From: CAVQBP01 sp963710745 | GTDB taxonomy: Bacteria; Bacteroidota; Ignavibacteria; Ignavibacteriales; Ignavibacteriaceae | Length of the DNA: 64,000 nucleotides | Assembly: GCA_963710745.1 (NCBI GenBank) | Contig: CAVQBP010000023.1 | Location: 209,664 to 273,663 of the forward strand | Direction of reading: 5' to 3' | The notes under the pieces: model-generated | Databases searched by the model: none | Told to the model about the DNA's origin: nothing | The model's input: only the letters and a program-made list of their open reading frames with translations | In this document: positions 37,531 through 48,761 of the stretch, one piece after another | Numbering within the stretch: position 1 is the first letter of the stretch | How the letters are laid out: every line of letters begins with the position of its first letter | Translations under genes and position numbers: made by a program

Positions 37531-39444
37531 ATGGGTATCCCGATGAAAAGCAGGTTCGTTTACTTTATTCTGCTAATTTCAATTTCAGGATTGAATGTTA
37601 CAAAAGCCTGGGTTTATCCTGAACATAGGGAAATAACACTATTTGCTATTCAAAAACTAAACGGCAGCTGCCGGCTGGAACTTGAAAGCTTATGGGCTGA
37701 AGCCAGGAAAAACTATGAGTTCAGATTAACACAGGATGTAATTGATCCAAGCCAGGGCTTAAAACCTGAATCTCTGGACTATGCTTCATGGCCTGCAATT
37801 GCCGGAGACCATTCCTGTTCAGCAGAAAATATGCTTCATAATATATTAGAAACTGAATGGATATTAAAAGTTGCAGATATTGCAGCAAAATTAAGATTAA
37901 ATTTAAATTTATCCCACACAAGGAAAGACAGGATTAATGCAATAAGGGATTCCGATCTTCGTCTGCAGGATGCTGATCCCGAATATGCAACAAGAGCAGG
38001 TTCAAATAACGCTCATTTTCTGATTGCACTTAAAAATATGAATATTAATGCCCGGACATACTTCAAATCATGCCTGGAAAAAGGAGTAGAAATAAATGCT
38101 GTTGCAATTTATGTATGGTACCACAGCAGAGCTTTAAGTAAAGCTGTTAAATTAGCATCGGAAGAATTAAGTGACAGTGTACGTTCCAAATTAATTCTCT
38201 CGATGCTTGCAGATGAAGCTTTTGCCATTCATTTTCTTGAAGATGATTTTGCTGCCGGGCATGCCGCCGGAACCCGCGGCGATGCATCACAAAGAAAAGG
38301 GACTCATGATTATTACAATGAACTGGGATTACGAACCAGTTCATGGGACGGAAAACAAATGGTTCTAACAGGGGATGCATGGATGAGATATGAGGATGCT
38401 AACAGAGCAGCTGAGGTAATTTCTCTAAGCCTGCAGCAGCTGCTTAAAGCAGCAAGGGGAAATCAAGATTATCTTCCCTCCCATATTGAAGCGACAAAAA
38501 TAACACCTGATACATTAAATGTTTGCATGACTAATGAGATGCCCGAAATTCAGGAAGATTCCAATTTATTTTCATTAGTAACTTCTGTATTAATCAGAAC
38601 TCCAATTCCCGGACTTGCCACAGGGTTGGGCGAGCTGCCCAGATTCAGAGCTGAACTTGGAATGTTTGCCGGAATTTCAGGAGGTGTCCGTACATCTGTT
38701 ATTTCCGGAGGCTTCTCACCTACCCAGAAATCAATTGGTTTGATAGGAGGTATTGAAGCATCTTTTCGGTTTGGCGCCGGATTGGACGGTGTGTTAAATG
38801 AATCCGGAGACGGACTTGTGTTCGCTGAACTCGGATGGAGACTAGACGGAGCTTCATCATCAGGTGTTACTTAAGATGCTTATATTCAAAATTATGGAAA
38901 CCTGTTTGCAGCTATTCCAGGAAGATCTGCCTTTAGTACAAGGATGAGGCTCCCTTTCTACTTAATACCCGGTGATTTACTGATTGCAGGTCCCTTTTTA
39001 ATGCTTCTTGATAAAGATGCTTTAACTACAATGGGTGTGAAAGCTGTTAACGGCGGACTTATTCCCTGGCAGGCTGGTATTGCAACTTCATTCGGCAGGT
39101 TTCAATTTGTAATCGGGAGGGAAGTTGCCGTATATCTATTCGGAAGAAATAAATTAAGGGATGCTTTATTCGCAGTTGCCCCCGATATAAACGGACTGGA
39201 ACAATTATATATTCTATCTTACCGGTCTACACAAATTGAATTTCCCGTCTTGGTATATCGTCCTTTCAGATCGTTTGTAACAGATCAAAGTTCCGGTCTT
39301 TTAATTCAGTTTTATGCCGGCCTGGATTTCCCCCACCATATCGCTGACATAACTTCTGAAATAGAGGGTAAATATGCACCAAAACTTAATACCATATGGT
39401 ATTTTGGTTCGAGGCTGATATTTGATTGGAGACATTATTTCTAA
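37531..39444 (+). pseudogene. Phospholipase C/S1-P1-like exported protein with an in-frame stop
   Basis: One reading frame of 638 codons interrupted by a single TAA at 38872-38874. The first part has a signal peptide, AWVYPEHREITLFAI, HNILETEW and HFLEDDFAAGHAAG, the His/Asp-rich zinc sites of bacterial phospholipase C-like (S1/P1 fold) proteins. Its C-terminal part and the section after the stop (about 190 codons) are a beta-rich, membrane-like domain (GGIEASFRFGAGLDG, LPFYLIPGDLLIAGPF). The frame is otherwise open, so either the gene died recently or it makes only the N-terminal product. Confidence 0.7.
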
Positions 39445-39726
39445 ATTATATTCTTATCACTTATGATTTAATTCTATTTGAAGCTTTGAATATGTTTAAT
39501 TTATTGGTCTATTTTGAATAATTATATATCTTCATTTTATTTATCCAATCTTAAGTCCGGTAAGTTATTTTCAATTGATATTTCATCATTGAAACTAGTT
39601 GATTTAGTTTTAAATTCGCTAAAATTTTATTTTTTTTAATTAACATAAACCAGATTTCAAATGTATCTCTTTTTAATAAATTAAATTCATAAACAACTTA
39701 TTACTAAATAAAACAAAGGAATAATT

Positions 39727-40554
39727 ATGAATGCGGATCAAATTAATACCTACACACAAAAAGCGGTCGAACTTGTAATAGAATACGGACCAAAATTAAT
39801 CCTTGCAATTATAGTCCTTATAATTGGTCTATGGATAATAAGATTTGTTATTAAGGGATTGAACAAAGCTATGGAAAAGGGAGATGTCGATATCTCTCTA
39901 AGAAAATTCCTGAGCAGTCTATCGGGAATATTATTGAAAGTTTTATTGCTGATAAGTGTTGCCTCTATGATTGGGATTGCAACAACATCCTTTGTGGCAA
40001 TTTTAGGTGCAGCAGGTTTAGCTGTTGGTTTGGCCTTACAGGGCGGCTTAGCTAATTTTGCCGGCGGTGTTATTATTTTAATTTTCAAACCATTTAAAGT
40101 AGGTGATTTTATTGATGCGCAGGGTCATATGGGAACGGTAAATGAAATTACAATTTTCACAACCGTCTTGAAAACTCCGGATAATAAAACTGTTATTATT
40201 CCTAACGGTGCACTGTCTAATGGCAGCATGGTAAATTTTTCTACTGAACCGACAAGACGTGTTGAATTTGTATTCGGTATCGGATATGATGATGATATTC
40301 TTAAAGCAAAAAATACCTTAAACTCTATTGTGGAAGCCGATACGAGAATATTTAAAGATCCTAAACCTATTATAGCAGTCGGAGAACTTGGCGACAGCTC
40401 AGTAAACTTCAAAGTAATGGTATGGTGCAGTTCTTCAGACTATTGGAGTGTATTTTTCGATACTAACGAAAAAGTTAAACTGACTTTTGATAAAGAAGGA
40501 ATTTCAATTCCTTTCCCTCAAAGAGATATTCATGTTTACAATGAAAAACAATAG
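39727..40554 (+). CDS. mscS: Small-conductance mechanosensitive channel MscS
   Basis: A 275-residue channel with three N-terminal membrane helices, the pore-lining TM3 (AILGAAGLAVGLALQGGLANFAGG) and the cytoplasmic beta domain (FKVGDFIDAQGHMGTVNEI, TPDNKTVIIPNGALSNG). It opens on membrane tension to protect against osmotic downshift. Near the length of E. coli MscS (286). An AAAGGA ribosome-binding site is present. Confidence 0.95.
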   Translation: MNADQINTYTQKAVELVIEYGPKLILAIIVLIIGLWIIRFVIKGLNKAMEKGDVDISLRKFLSSLSGILLKVLLLISVASMIGIATTSFVAILGAAGLAVGLALQGGLANFAGGVIILIFKPFKVGDFIDAQGHMGTVNEITIFTTVLKTPDNKTVIIPNGALSNGSMVNFSTEPTRRVEFVFGIGYDDDILKAKNTLNSIVEADTRIFKDPKPIIAVGELGDSSVNFKVMVWCSSSDYWSVFFDTNEKVKLTFDKEGISIPFPQRDIHVYNEKQ

Positions 40555-40594
40555 TTAGTTAATTAAATTTTTAGTTCCGTAATTGAATTTGTTA

Positions 40595-43500
40595 ATGGGA
40601 AAACGATCTAAAAAATTTTCTAAAGTCATTATTATAATTGCTGGACTAGTTATTTTATTAGTAACCGGACTTCTGATATTTATTAATACATCTCCAGGTC
40701 AGAACTTATTAAAGGATGTTATTGCTTCACAACTGGAAAACAATCTGAATGTAAAAGTTGAAATAGGCAGCCTGGAAACAAATCTGATTAGCTAATTTAA
40801 TGCAGATAAGATAACAGTTAATGTGAATTAAGGACACGATGTTCAGCCATTATTAAGTGTAGCCAAGGTGAGAGTTAAATATAGTATTTATGATTTGCTG
40901 TTCGGTCCAAGAGAAGTTAAATATTTACTGGTTGATAGTGTTGTAGTTAATCTTCAAAGAGACAGTCTCGGAAATTTTAATTTACCTTCTTTTCCGGAAA
41001 CAACTGAAGAAGATACGGTTTTTACTCTTCCTGTAAGTATTGTTTCGGGCGAAATCAAACATATTAATATCTTTTATGAAGATAATCATATTCCTATTAA
41101 TATCCTTTGTTCAAATCTTCAAACCATAATAGAAAAAGAACCGGGCGGGAATGGACATAATCTTAGTACTTCTATTGATTCACTAAGGCTGGATTATTTT
41201 AATGAACCGATTAAAATTAATAATTTATTATTCAAAAGCTTTATTAAAGAAAATCTTGATGCAGAGATTGATTCTTTTTATTCCAATGTTTCCGGGTTGA
41301 TATTAAATGGTAAATTTTTCGGGACAGAGGATAGATTTACAGGAAACGTAGACATATCCGGTAATCCCGAAAAATTATTTGAAGCAATAGCCTTAAATTC
41401 ATCTGCAGAATTTCAGGACAGCACCATAAATGCACATCTTAATCTTGATGCCACCAATCTTTCTTCTACGCCTGAATTAAATTTTAACCTGAACTTTCCT
41501 AAGTATAATGTAAATGGAATACCTGTACAAAAATTCAATCTGAACGGAATGTGGTATTCTGATACACTTTATCTTTATGATTTATCTTTCAAATCGCTTA
41601 ACGGCTCAGTTTCTTCATCAGGCTTGATTATATTCGATAGCCTTTTTAATCATCATTTCGATCCGGAAGCCAGTAACATTGATTTAGCTCCGTTTATTAG
41701 ATCGATTATTGGAAATACAAAATATATTACCGGAACTGTTACTGCTAATTTAAATATCAAATCATACGGCGGTTTTTCAAATCTTACCAGTTTAAAAATT
41801 AAATCGGGCTTTGGGATGAATTACGGAAATACAAACATCTTTAAAACTCATCTGGATTATAATAATAAACAGCTTAATATAAGATCTGACAGCGGCCTTA
41901 TAGCTGTAAAATCTGATATAAAATTAACAGAAAAAGAATTCAAAGGTAAATTAAATATAGATTTGCCTTCGCTTAATCGGCTGTTTTCTTTGTTTAACCT
42001 TAAAGGATTCAACGGTCAGATCAAATCTAATTCCGAACTGAATGGAGATTGGTCCGGGATTAATCTAAAAACTAAAGTAATGTCAAACGGAGTATATTAT
42101 AATAATTCTGAAATCGTTGACACAATATCTATAGCTTTAAATTTAAATAAAGATCAACTTTTTATCGACAGCAGTTTTGTAAGCGGAAGAATACCCGATA
42201 TTAATTCTGTAGCATCTTTAGCAGGATTGGATAGTATTAGCGGAGATTTGAAATATTCATTGTCTGCAGTTGGATCTATGGATGGACCACATGCTCATCT
42301 TTCAGCGCATATTGATAATCCATCAGTAGGGACTTTCAGCTTAGATAGTTCTTATTTCAGTGCTGAACTTTATAAAGATACTATCTCAATATCTGAGTTA
42401 AAAATAAAAAAAGATTCGCTTCTCCTAACAGCGGACGGTAAAATCAATTACTTAAAAAAAGCAGGTAATATACAACTGCATGTTTCAAACAGTGATTCGG
42501 GAAATGCAGATAATATATACTCAGCATTCAACTTTAATTCTTTTGATGATTTTTCCGCTTTAATTAAATCAAATAATTTTAGTTTAAAAAATTTTAATGA
42601 ATTCCTCCCGGGCCTGGAAATAAATAATGGTGATGTTAGCTGGGAATTAAATGTAATTAATAAGAGCAATAAATTACAAACTGCTCTTCCCTTCTCTATT
42701 TCCAATATAAAAAGAGATAATTTAAAAATAGATTCCGTATGGGGAACATTCAGAATTCAAGATGATAAATTCTTTGCGGAGTCGCTTGCTGCTGATATCG
42801 GCGGCAATAAGGTTTATTTGAATTTTAATTTAGGTTTGCAGAAAGACCAAAAATATTTTTATACTATTAATGAAAACAGTAAAACAGAAGGCAGTATATC
42901 CGCAGATAGTGTCAAACTTCAATTACTGAATCCTGTTATTGAAAGCTATGCTGACATAAATGGTTTCAGTAACATTGATCTTCATTGGAATGGTTTGTTA
43001 AAAAATCCGAATCTGGAAGGTGAAATAAATTTTCATGATGGAAGTATTAATCTGCCGGATAAGACAAACTTGTTTTCAGATTTTTCCGGTAAAATAGCTT
43101 TTAAAGATTCTGCAATTGAAACAGAGAATATCAATGCCTTATATCATAAAAAACCTCTTTCAATAAAAGCCAGGATAAATCAATATGACACAACAACTTT
43201 AGCAGCAATATTTCAAGTTTCTTCAAACGATACTTTATTAGTAAATACGAAAGCATATTTAAATCCTGATTCGGTTCACTTTAATTTTGAAGCTAATAAT
43301 CTGGATATTGCTTTAGCGAACCCGTTTGTTCCCTCATTACATAGTGTAAAAGGAACACTCTCCTCAAGTCTCTCGCTTATTGGTAAAATTAATGATCCCG
43401 GAATTAATGGAACTTTTCGTATAAACGACATTTCATACAACCCGGATCTTTTGAATTTAGCTGTTGATGATGGAAATATTCTTACTCATATAAAGTCTAA

Positions 43501-44624
43501 CAGGATTGTTTTAGATACTGCATATTTTAATATAGGCAAAGGTATTTTGGCTGCAAGAGGCAATCTTTTTTATGACAGTAATAAAGTTAAAAACGTTAGT
43601 ATAGCTCTGTCCGCGGAAAATATTCAAATGTCCGAAAAAGGAACTTTCTATTTTAAATTGAACAGGGCAGATCTCAAATTGGGTTCAATAGGAGAAAGAT
43701 ACAAACTGGGAGGCACAATTCAGCTCGGAACTTCAAAATATGAACAAAATTTTGAGCTTTCAGATTTCTGGAAAGCTTTAATTGCAAAAACCGAAAGTGT
43801 TCTTAAAGTTCCCTCCGATTAACCTCTGGATTTAACGACATATTTTGAAAGTTACCCGGCAAAGTTAACCAGCATTTCGGATTACTTTAAGTATCTGGGT
43901 TGATAACAATATTGCTTATTTCCGCATACACCTCGATATGACTCTGAAAGGCAGTGTTGAGCTGTCCATGATCAACGGACGCGTATCTGTAGAAGAAAAC
44001 GGAAGGATCCGGTTTCTTGACAGGGAATTCAATATTACACAAGGAGAAATTAAATTTAATAATCCTGAAAGATTAGATCCGACTATAAATTTATCTACAG
44101 AATCCGAAGTTTCCAGTTCTGCCGGAAGTAGTGAATATAATGAAACTTACCTTGTTAAATTAAATATACTTAGTCCTTTAGATGATTTGGATTTTAATTT
44201 AAGCTCCGAACCGGCTTTGGATGGCGCCGATATAATGAGTCTTTTATCACTGGGAGTAACTTACCAGCAGCTGCAGGCAAGCGGAGATGCAAATACACTT
44301 CTAACAAACCGTGCAGAGGTTTTAACAACTCTTGAGCTGTCAAATCAGCTGAATAATTATTTTGATAAATGGCTCGGAGATTATATTGATATTGACAGGA
44401 TTGGTATTGGAGGTAATGTATTTGATCCAAGTCAGGTAAGGTTTGAGGTTACAAAAAAATGGTCTGATAATGTTGAACTCTCATATTCTACTGCGATTGA
44501 CAAACTGGATAAGCAAATACTTAAAGCAAAAATTAAGCTTATAAAATATTTATACCTGGAAGGTAAAACAGATCAGGAAAATGAATCGGGTGCAGATTTG
44601 CTGTTCCGTATTAAATTTAAATAA
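40595..44624 (+). pseudogene. tamB: TamB-like translocation/assembly protein, disrupted
   Basis: A large AsmA/TamB-type protein: N-terminal signal anchor (KVIIIIAGLVILLVTGLLIFI), a long beta-strand repeat body, and a C-terminal DUF490 domain (IAYFRIHLDMTLKGSVEL, FLDREFNITQGEIKFNNPE, DGADIMSLLSLG). The coding frame has TAA stops at 40793-40795 and 40829-40831, a further TAA at 43820-43822 and a frameshift between there and about 43890. The rest is well preserved, so inactivation looks recent. TamB-like proteins work with a TamA/BamA partner in lipid or outer-membrane protein transport; the partner gene is next door and also broken. Confidence 0.8.
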
Positions 44625-44630
44625 ATTCTG

Positions 44631-46490
44631 ATGAGAAAAATTATTCCATTAGTATTATTATTTGTTTCAGCCCTGCATGGACAAACAGAAACAATTAAAA
44701 TCAACTCAATAAGATTTTCCGGGAATGAAAATTTCAGTGCAGGTACACTGCATGATTTAATGTATCTTCAGCCATCAACATGGTTCAGCAGTCATTATTT
44801 TAACGCGGACATCTTTCAGGAGGATCTGAACTCCATCAAATCATTTTATCATCAGCAGGAATTTTCGAATATTAAAATTGAAGGATATAAATTGCAATAC
44901 ACTGAAGACAGCACAGAACTGGATATTTCAATTCACCTCGCTGAAGGAATTCCCGTCAAAATAAGCCATATTCATTTCAGCGGAAATAAACATTTTACGG
45001 ATAATCAAATTCTTGAAAAGATGAGCATTCTGCCGGATGAAAGATATCAGCTTAATAAAATCCGCAGAAGCAGGAATAATATTAAATTGGCTTATATGAA
45101 CGCCGGTTATCTGGACAGCGATATTTCAGCTGATACATTAAATAATAGAAATAACTGCGATCTGATTTTCAATGTTCATGAAGGCGATCTGTTATAGTAT
45201 AAATGATATTAAAATTGAAGGATTACAAAAAGTAAAGCCCGGTATTGTTTTAAGAGAATTGGATTTCAGCAAAAACCAGTTTATTAATTATGAACTATTT
45301 GTTAAAACTCAAAGGAACCTGTATCATACAAATTTATTCAAAAGTGTAATAATAAGTCCGGAACCTACGGCTGATTCGGCTGAATCCAGAAAAAATGTTT
45401 TAATTAAATTAGCTGAGGATAACCAGGGAGTTTATGATTTAGCAGTCGGATATGGAACTATAGAAAAATTTCGTGTTTCCTCTGAAGTATCATATAAAAA
45501 TTTTCTGGGAATGGGCTACCATTCAAAATTAGCAGGTAAAATCAGCTCAATTGAAAAGAATGTTGAACCTTCAATTACAGATCCTTGGATATTCGGAATT
45601 CCATGGAATCTTGGTTTGGTAGGAAAACTTGGCAAAAAAAAGGAACCATCATACAGCTTCAATTATTTTGGCGGTGAAATAAATTTTTTCAAGGAGTTTC
45701 TTGATCGGTCTAAGTTCTACATTACCGGAAGTTATGAAAAAAATTTTTTAATGAAATTAATTTCAATATTTATAAAGAAAATGATATGGAGCAGAATTTC
45801 ACTCCAGAAGAGCAAATAGCACTTGAAGAAATACTTAAAAATTTTGATATAACTATACGCCGCTCAAGTCTTAAAGCTGCACTTTTATACGATTTACGAA
45901 ATAATCTTTTCGATCCCTCGTCAGGATTTATCGTGAACATTTCCAGTGAATTTATATATGGTGTTGCCAATTTACGATTTTACAAAATACAATTACTTCA
46001 CTCTATTAATAGAATACTTCGTAACCAGGCTATCTTTAAATACTTTTATTCGCTTGATAATTTAACCACAATCGCAAGCTCCATAGATATGTGTATTATA
46101 AATGATTTTTCAGGTGAGACAATTAATTTCCTGCTCGATGATTTATTCTATGCCGGCGGCCCGGGTTCAATCAGGGGATTTGGTTATCAGATGGTCGGTT
46201 CCTTGTCGGAAAACAATTCACCGTTAGGGGGTGAACTTAAACTTGTATGGAATCTTGAACTAAGACGGCGTATTATCTGGATTGTCAGCGGGGTAGCTTT
46301 CTTTGATGCAGGAAATGTATAGTCCGAAACAAAAGATTTTAGATTTAATGATCTGTGTTATTCACCGGGATTAGGACTTCGTGTTGATACACCTATCGGA
46401 ACTGCCAGATTAGATTACGGATTTAATCCATGGCCGAAGAATAATGAGGATAGGGGTCAGCTTTGGATCGGAATCGGGCATTCCTTTTAA
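44631..46490 (+). pseudogene. TamA/BamA-like outer-membrane protein, disrupted
   Basis: A POTRA-beta-barrel protein of about 620 codons: signal peptide, POTRA repeats (IKINSIRFSGNENFSAG, ISHIHFSGNKHFTDN, IKIEGLQKVKPGIVLRELDF), then an Omp85 barrel with LFYAGGPGSIRGFG and terminal GIGHSF. It is broken by a frameshift near 45190, a second one at a T-run near 45743, and an in-frame TAG at 46320-46322 (a TGG in the expected sequence NVWSE). It starts 6 bp after the tamB-like gene, forming a tamBA pair in which both members are decayed. Confidence 0.8.
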
Positions 46491-46642
46491 AAAATACCCA
46501 TTAGATCATCGTAGTTTTTTGCTTTGGCAAGATCGGATCTTAGCTGCTCGATCATTTCATCGGTGAGTTCCATAATGTGTAAACTCCTTTCGGATATAAG
46601 TTAAAAATATTATTTATTTACCCAAAATTATTTACACTCCTA
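46487..46642 (-). mobile_element. IS256-family transposase fragment and left end
   Basis: A short minus-strand frame starting at 46573 encodes MELTDEMIEQLRSDLAKAKN then YDDLMG, which matches the extreme N-terminus of IS256-family transposases (about 400 residues), after which the frame ends. A ribosome-binding site (AAAGGAG) and an IS-end-like GTGTAAAT stretch lie upstream. The remainder is missing, and the truncation point coincides with the 3' end of the bamA-like gene. I read it as a deletion scar at the left border of the accessory region. Confidence 0.65.
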
Positions 46643-46667
46643 CTTAAATTGAGATGTGAGGTCTTAT

Positions 46668-47408
46668 TCAACATCGTTGGGCAATAAAAACCATAACCTT
46701 GCTCTCTTTGGTGATAGGTTCACGATTCCAATTTCCATACACATGTTGTATACAAAAACCAATATTCTGTAAGTTATTTATTATCTCTTTAAAACTGCGA
46801 AAGCGGAGCACACTCTCCGCTTCGAAAACTTTTCCGGTTTTACTGAAAACATAATAATTTTTAAAGTAGACCTGGCTATGACTAGCACTTTTTAGTTCTA
46901 ACCAATATTCTATGGGACCAAATGGAGATTCGATCAGCTTATAGGTGGATTCACGATTCCAGTTTTCCCAGGCTTTGGCTGCGGGATTACGACTCTCAAA
47001 GGCAATATATCCTTCATGTCTTAATGCACTGTAAATAGCACAGAGAGTCGCATACCACTTAGAATCATCAAGGAAAATTTGTACAACATTACCTGTCATA
47101 AGCACAAGATCGGCCTTCGGTGAACCTAAAATAGACGCATCTCCTTTTTTCCATAGGACTAAATCGGCGAAAGTTTGTTGCTTGGCATATGTTAACATAG
47201 CAGAGGAGGGATCAATGCCGATAACATTTCGGTTATTTCTCACTAATTCACGGGTAAGAAGACCGGTACCACACCCTAAATCAAAAATGATTTTTGCTTC
47301 TATATCTTCTGCAAATTGAACATAAAAATCAGTGTCAATACCTCGAGGATTATTTATGTCGTACAGTGCTACTAATTGTGGAGCAGTATAATGTAAATCA
47401 AGTTTCAT
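46668..47408 (-). CDS. Class I SAM-dependent methyltransferase
   Basis: A 246-residue methyltransferase with motif I IFDLGCGTGLLTREL, acidic motif II VIGIDPSS and motif III region LVLMTGNVVQIF. The target is unknown. The end of the gene contains GCCCAACGATG on the minus strand, a good R''-like attC end, and CAATTTAAGT follows about 28 bases later, as in the attC arms of this array. The rest of an attC is missing. It may therefore be the oldest cassette, truncated by the IS256-like insertion, but it could also be chromosomal flank. Confidence 0.8.
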   Translation of the reverse strand: MKLDLHYTAPQLVALYDINNPRGIDTDFYVQFAEDIEAKIIFDLGCGTGLLTRELVRNNRNVIGIDPSSAMLTYAKQQTFADLVLWKKGDASILGSPKADLVLMTGNVVQIFLDDSKWYATLCAIYSALRHEGYIAFESRNPAAKAWENWNRESTYKLIESPFGPIEYWLELKSASHSQVYFKNYYVFSKTGKVFEAESVLRFRSFKEIINNLQNIGFCIQHVYGNWNREPITKESKVMVFIAQRC

Positions 47409-47524
47409 ACTACTTCTTAAACCCTAACTTATTATTAACTTTACCTTACGTTTATAACACATATGTTCTTGGACGCACAACAATTTTAAATGTTCCTTTT
47501 TTATACGATTTTTTCAGCGAGAAC

Positions 47525-47798
47525 TAATTAGAGCACTTCAGTTACAGGGCTAAACAAAATAATATTGCTCCAGTTATTAATGCCCTGCTCTCTGTTCCCG
47601 GCATTGGGTTTATTACTGCTATGACTCTATATACCGAAATTGTTGATATGTCCCTATTTATCGGGAAGAGTTTGTAACAGGTTGATTCTTTTATTTTTTT
47701 AATATTATTCTTTTTAAATGTGATGGATTTAAAATAATGATTTAATCTTTTCTAACATATTGACTTTTTACATAACAACTTAAATTGCTTTGTTATGT
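47525..47798 (-). repeat. attC site 0, degenerate, carrying an IS remnant
   Basis: Only two pieces of the attC remain. A 16-base core fragment at 47525-47540 (TAATTAGAGCACTTCA, as in the sites at 53732 and 59248) lies on the left. ACTTAAATTGC followed by TTTGTTATGT (47778-47798) lies on the right. An internally deleted IS110-type element lies between them. The left R' end is lost. This is the oldest recognisable site of the array. Confidence 0.6.
47541..47777 (+). mobile_element. Internally deleted IS110/IS1111-type remnant
   Basis: Positions 47541-47650 match the central part of the transposase gene of the full copies (encoding NNIAPVINALLSVPG, then FITAMTLYTEIVDM). Position 47651 onwards jumps to the end of the non-coding tail (ATCGGGAAGAGTTT ... 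TTTTTACATAACA). The 5' half of the transposase, its C-terminus and the structured RNA region are gone. Its right end joins ACTTAAATTGC at the same attC base as the intact copies. Confidence 0.85.
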
Positions 47799-47804
47799 GC
47801 CCCT

Positions 47805-48116
47805 TTATTTTGATATATTTTTTAAGATTTCTTCTTTCTTTAAAAGTTGGTGACCTTCAAACACAGTTAGTATTTCAATCGATGTTTCCTTTCGATAATA
47901 TACTATCCTGTAACCTTTATATAATATTTCTCTTATTTGTTCCATGGCGAGTTCTGGTACTATTCTACCCTTGTCTGGATTATTAGGAATTGTTTCTGCA
48001 ATTGATATTAATTTATCCGTAAATTCTATTGCAATTTCCGGATTATCTCTTGAAATAAAATCTTCAATTTCTTGAAGTCGAACTGAAGATTCTTTCGTCC
48101 AATATAGTTTCATCAA
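47805..48116 (-). CDS. ParE/RelE-type toxin (cassette J)
   Basis: A 103-residue toxin of the RelE/ParE fold: YWTKESSVRLQEIEDFISRDNPEIAIEF is the ParE-like N-terminus, and YRIVYYRKETSIEILTVFEGHQLL the C-terminal strand-helix. ParE toxins poison gyrase, RelE toxins cut mRNA; sequence alone does not settle which. It overlaps the Phd-type antitoxin by 4 bp. The two genes form a toxin-antitoxin cassette between attC sites 0 and 1. Modules like this are common in chromosomal integrons and are thought to stabilise the array. Confidence 0.88.
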   Translation of the reverse strand: MMKLYWTKESSVRLQEIEDFISRDNPEIAIEFTDKLISIAETIPNNPDKGRIVPELAMEQIREILYKGYRIVYYRKETSIEILTVFEGHQLLKKEEILKNISK

Positions 48117-48400
48117 CTTTTATTTTCTCGGGCTTTTTTCAATTCTTTTTTAAGTTGAGATGTTGTGTACTTTTCACCTTTCTCTGAATCTGATAATCCT
48201 CGTGATATTGAATCTATAAATAATTTTGTTTGACGTAATTCATCGAATTCTGATGGTGCTATTAATACACCAGCAGGTTTTCCGTTTTGAGTAATAATTA
48301 AGGAGTTTTTCTTTTCTTGAATTTCTTTGAGGTACTTCGCTAAACTCGATTTAAATTGACCAACTGGAATAATATCACTTGATACAATTATATTTCTCAT
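48113..48400 (-). CDS. Phd/YefM-family antitoxin (cassette J)
   Basis: A 95-residue antitoxin. Phd/YefM DNA-binding domain: IIPVGQFKSSLAKYLKEIQ, then LIITQNGKPAGVLIAPSEFDEL. The Lys-rich C-terminal tail probably wraps the toxin. It precedes and overlaps the ParE/RelE gene and is probably autoregulated from its own promoter. Confidence 0.9.
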   Translation of the reverse strand: MRNIIVSSDIIPVGQFKSSLAKYLKEIQEKKNSLIITQNGKPAGVLIAPSEFDELRQTKLFIDSISRGLSDSEKGEKYTTSQLKKELKKARENKS

Positions 48401-48761
48401 CTTATTTTACCTTTATTTGTCATAATAATGGCCTTAATTTAATCCATTATTATGTCTTAATCAATTACTTTCTTTAGGCACCTAACGAACCGCAATTAAG
48501 TTGCAGCCCAGAACTAGAAACTTATTATTGATTACTACTGCCAAAGATTAAGCAAACTGTGCTTAGCTTTCCGTTCACGACAAGCACAGTTTGCAAGACT
48601 ATTAATTAATTTGACTACGTTGAACAAGATACTTTAAGCGGATCATCTACCTTCAAAAATCTCTAAAAAGCCGAATGCGTAAAATGCTGTCAGAAGTTAT
48701 GTTTAAAAGTCTCTCATAAAAATTATGTTGCAATTTCAAAATAATTAAAAGGAGACTTATT

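Noticed and set aside
47294..47527. 77-codon plus-strand frame spanning the methyltransferase start.
   Set aside because: It is antisense to the start of the methyltransferase gene and has no recognisable features.
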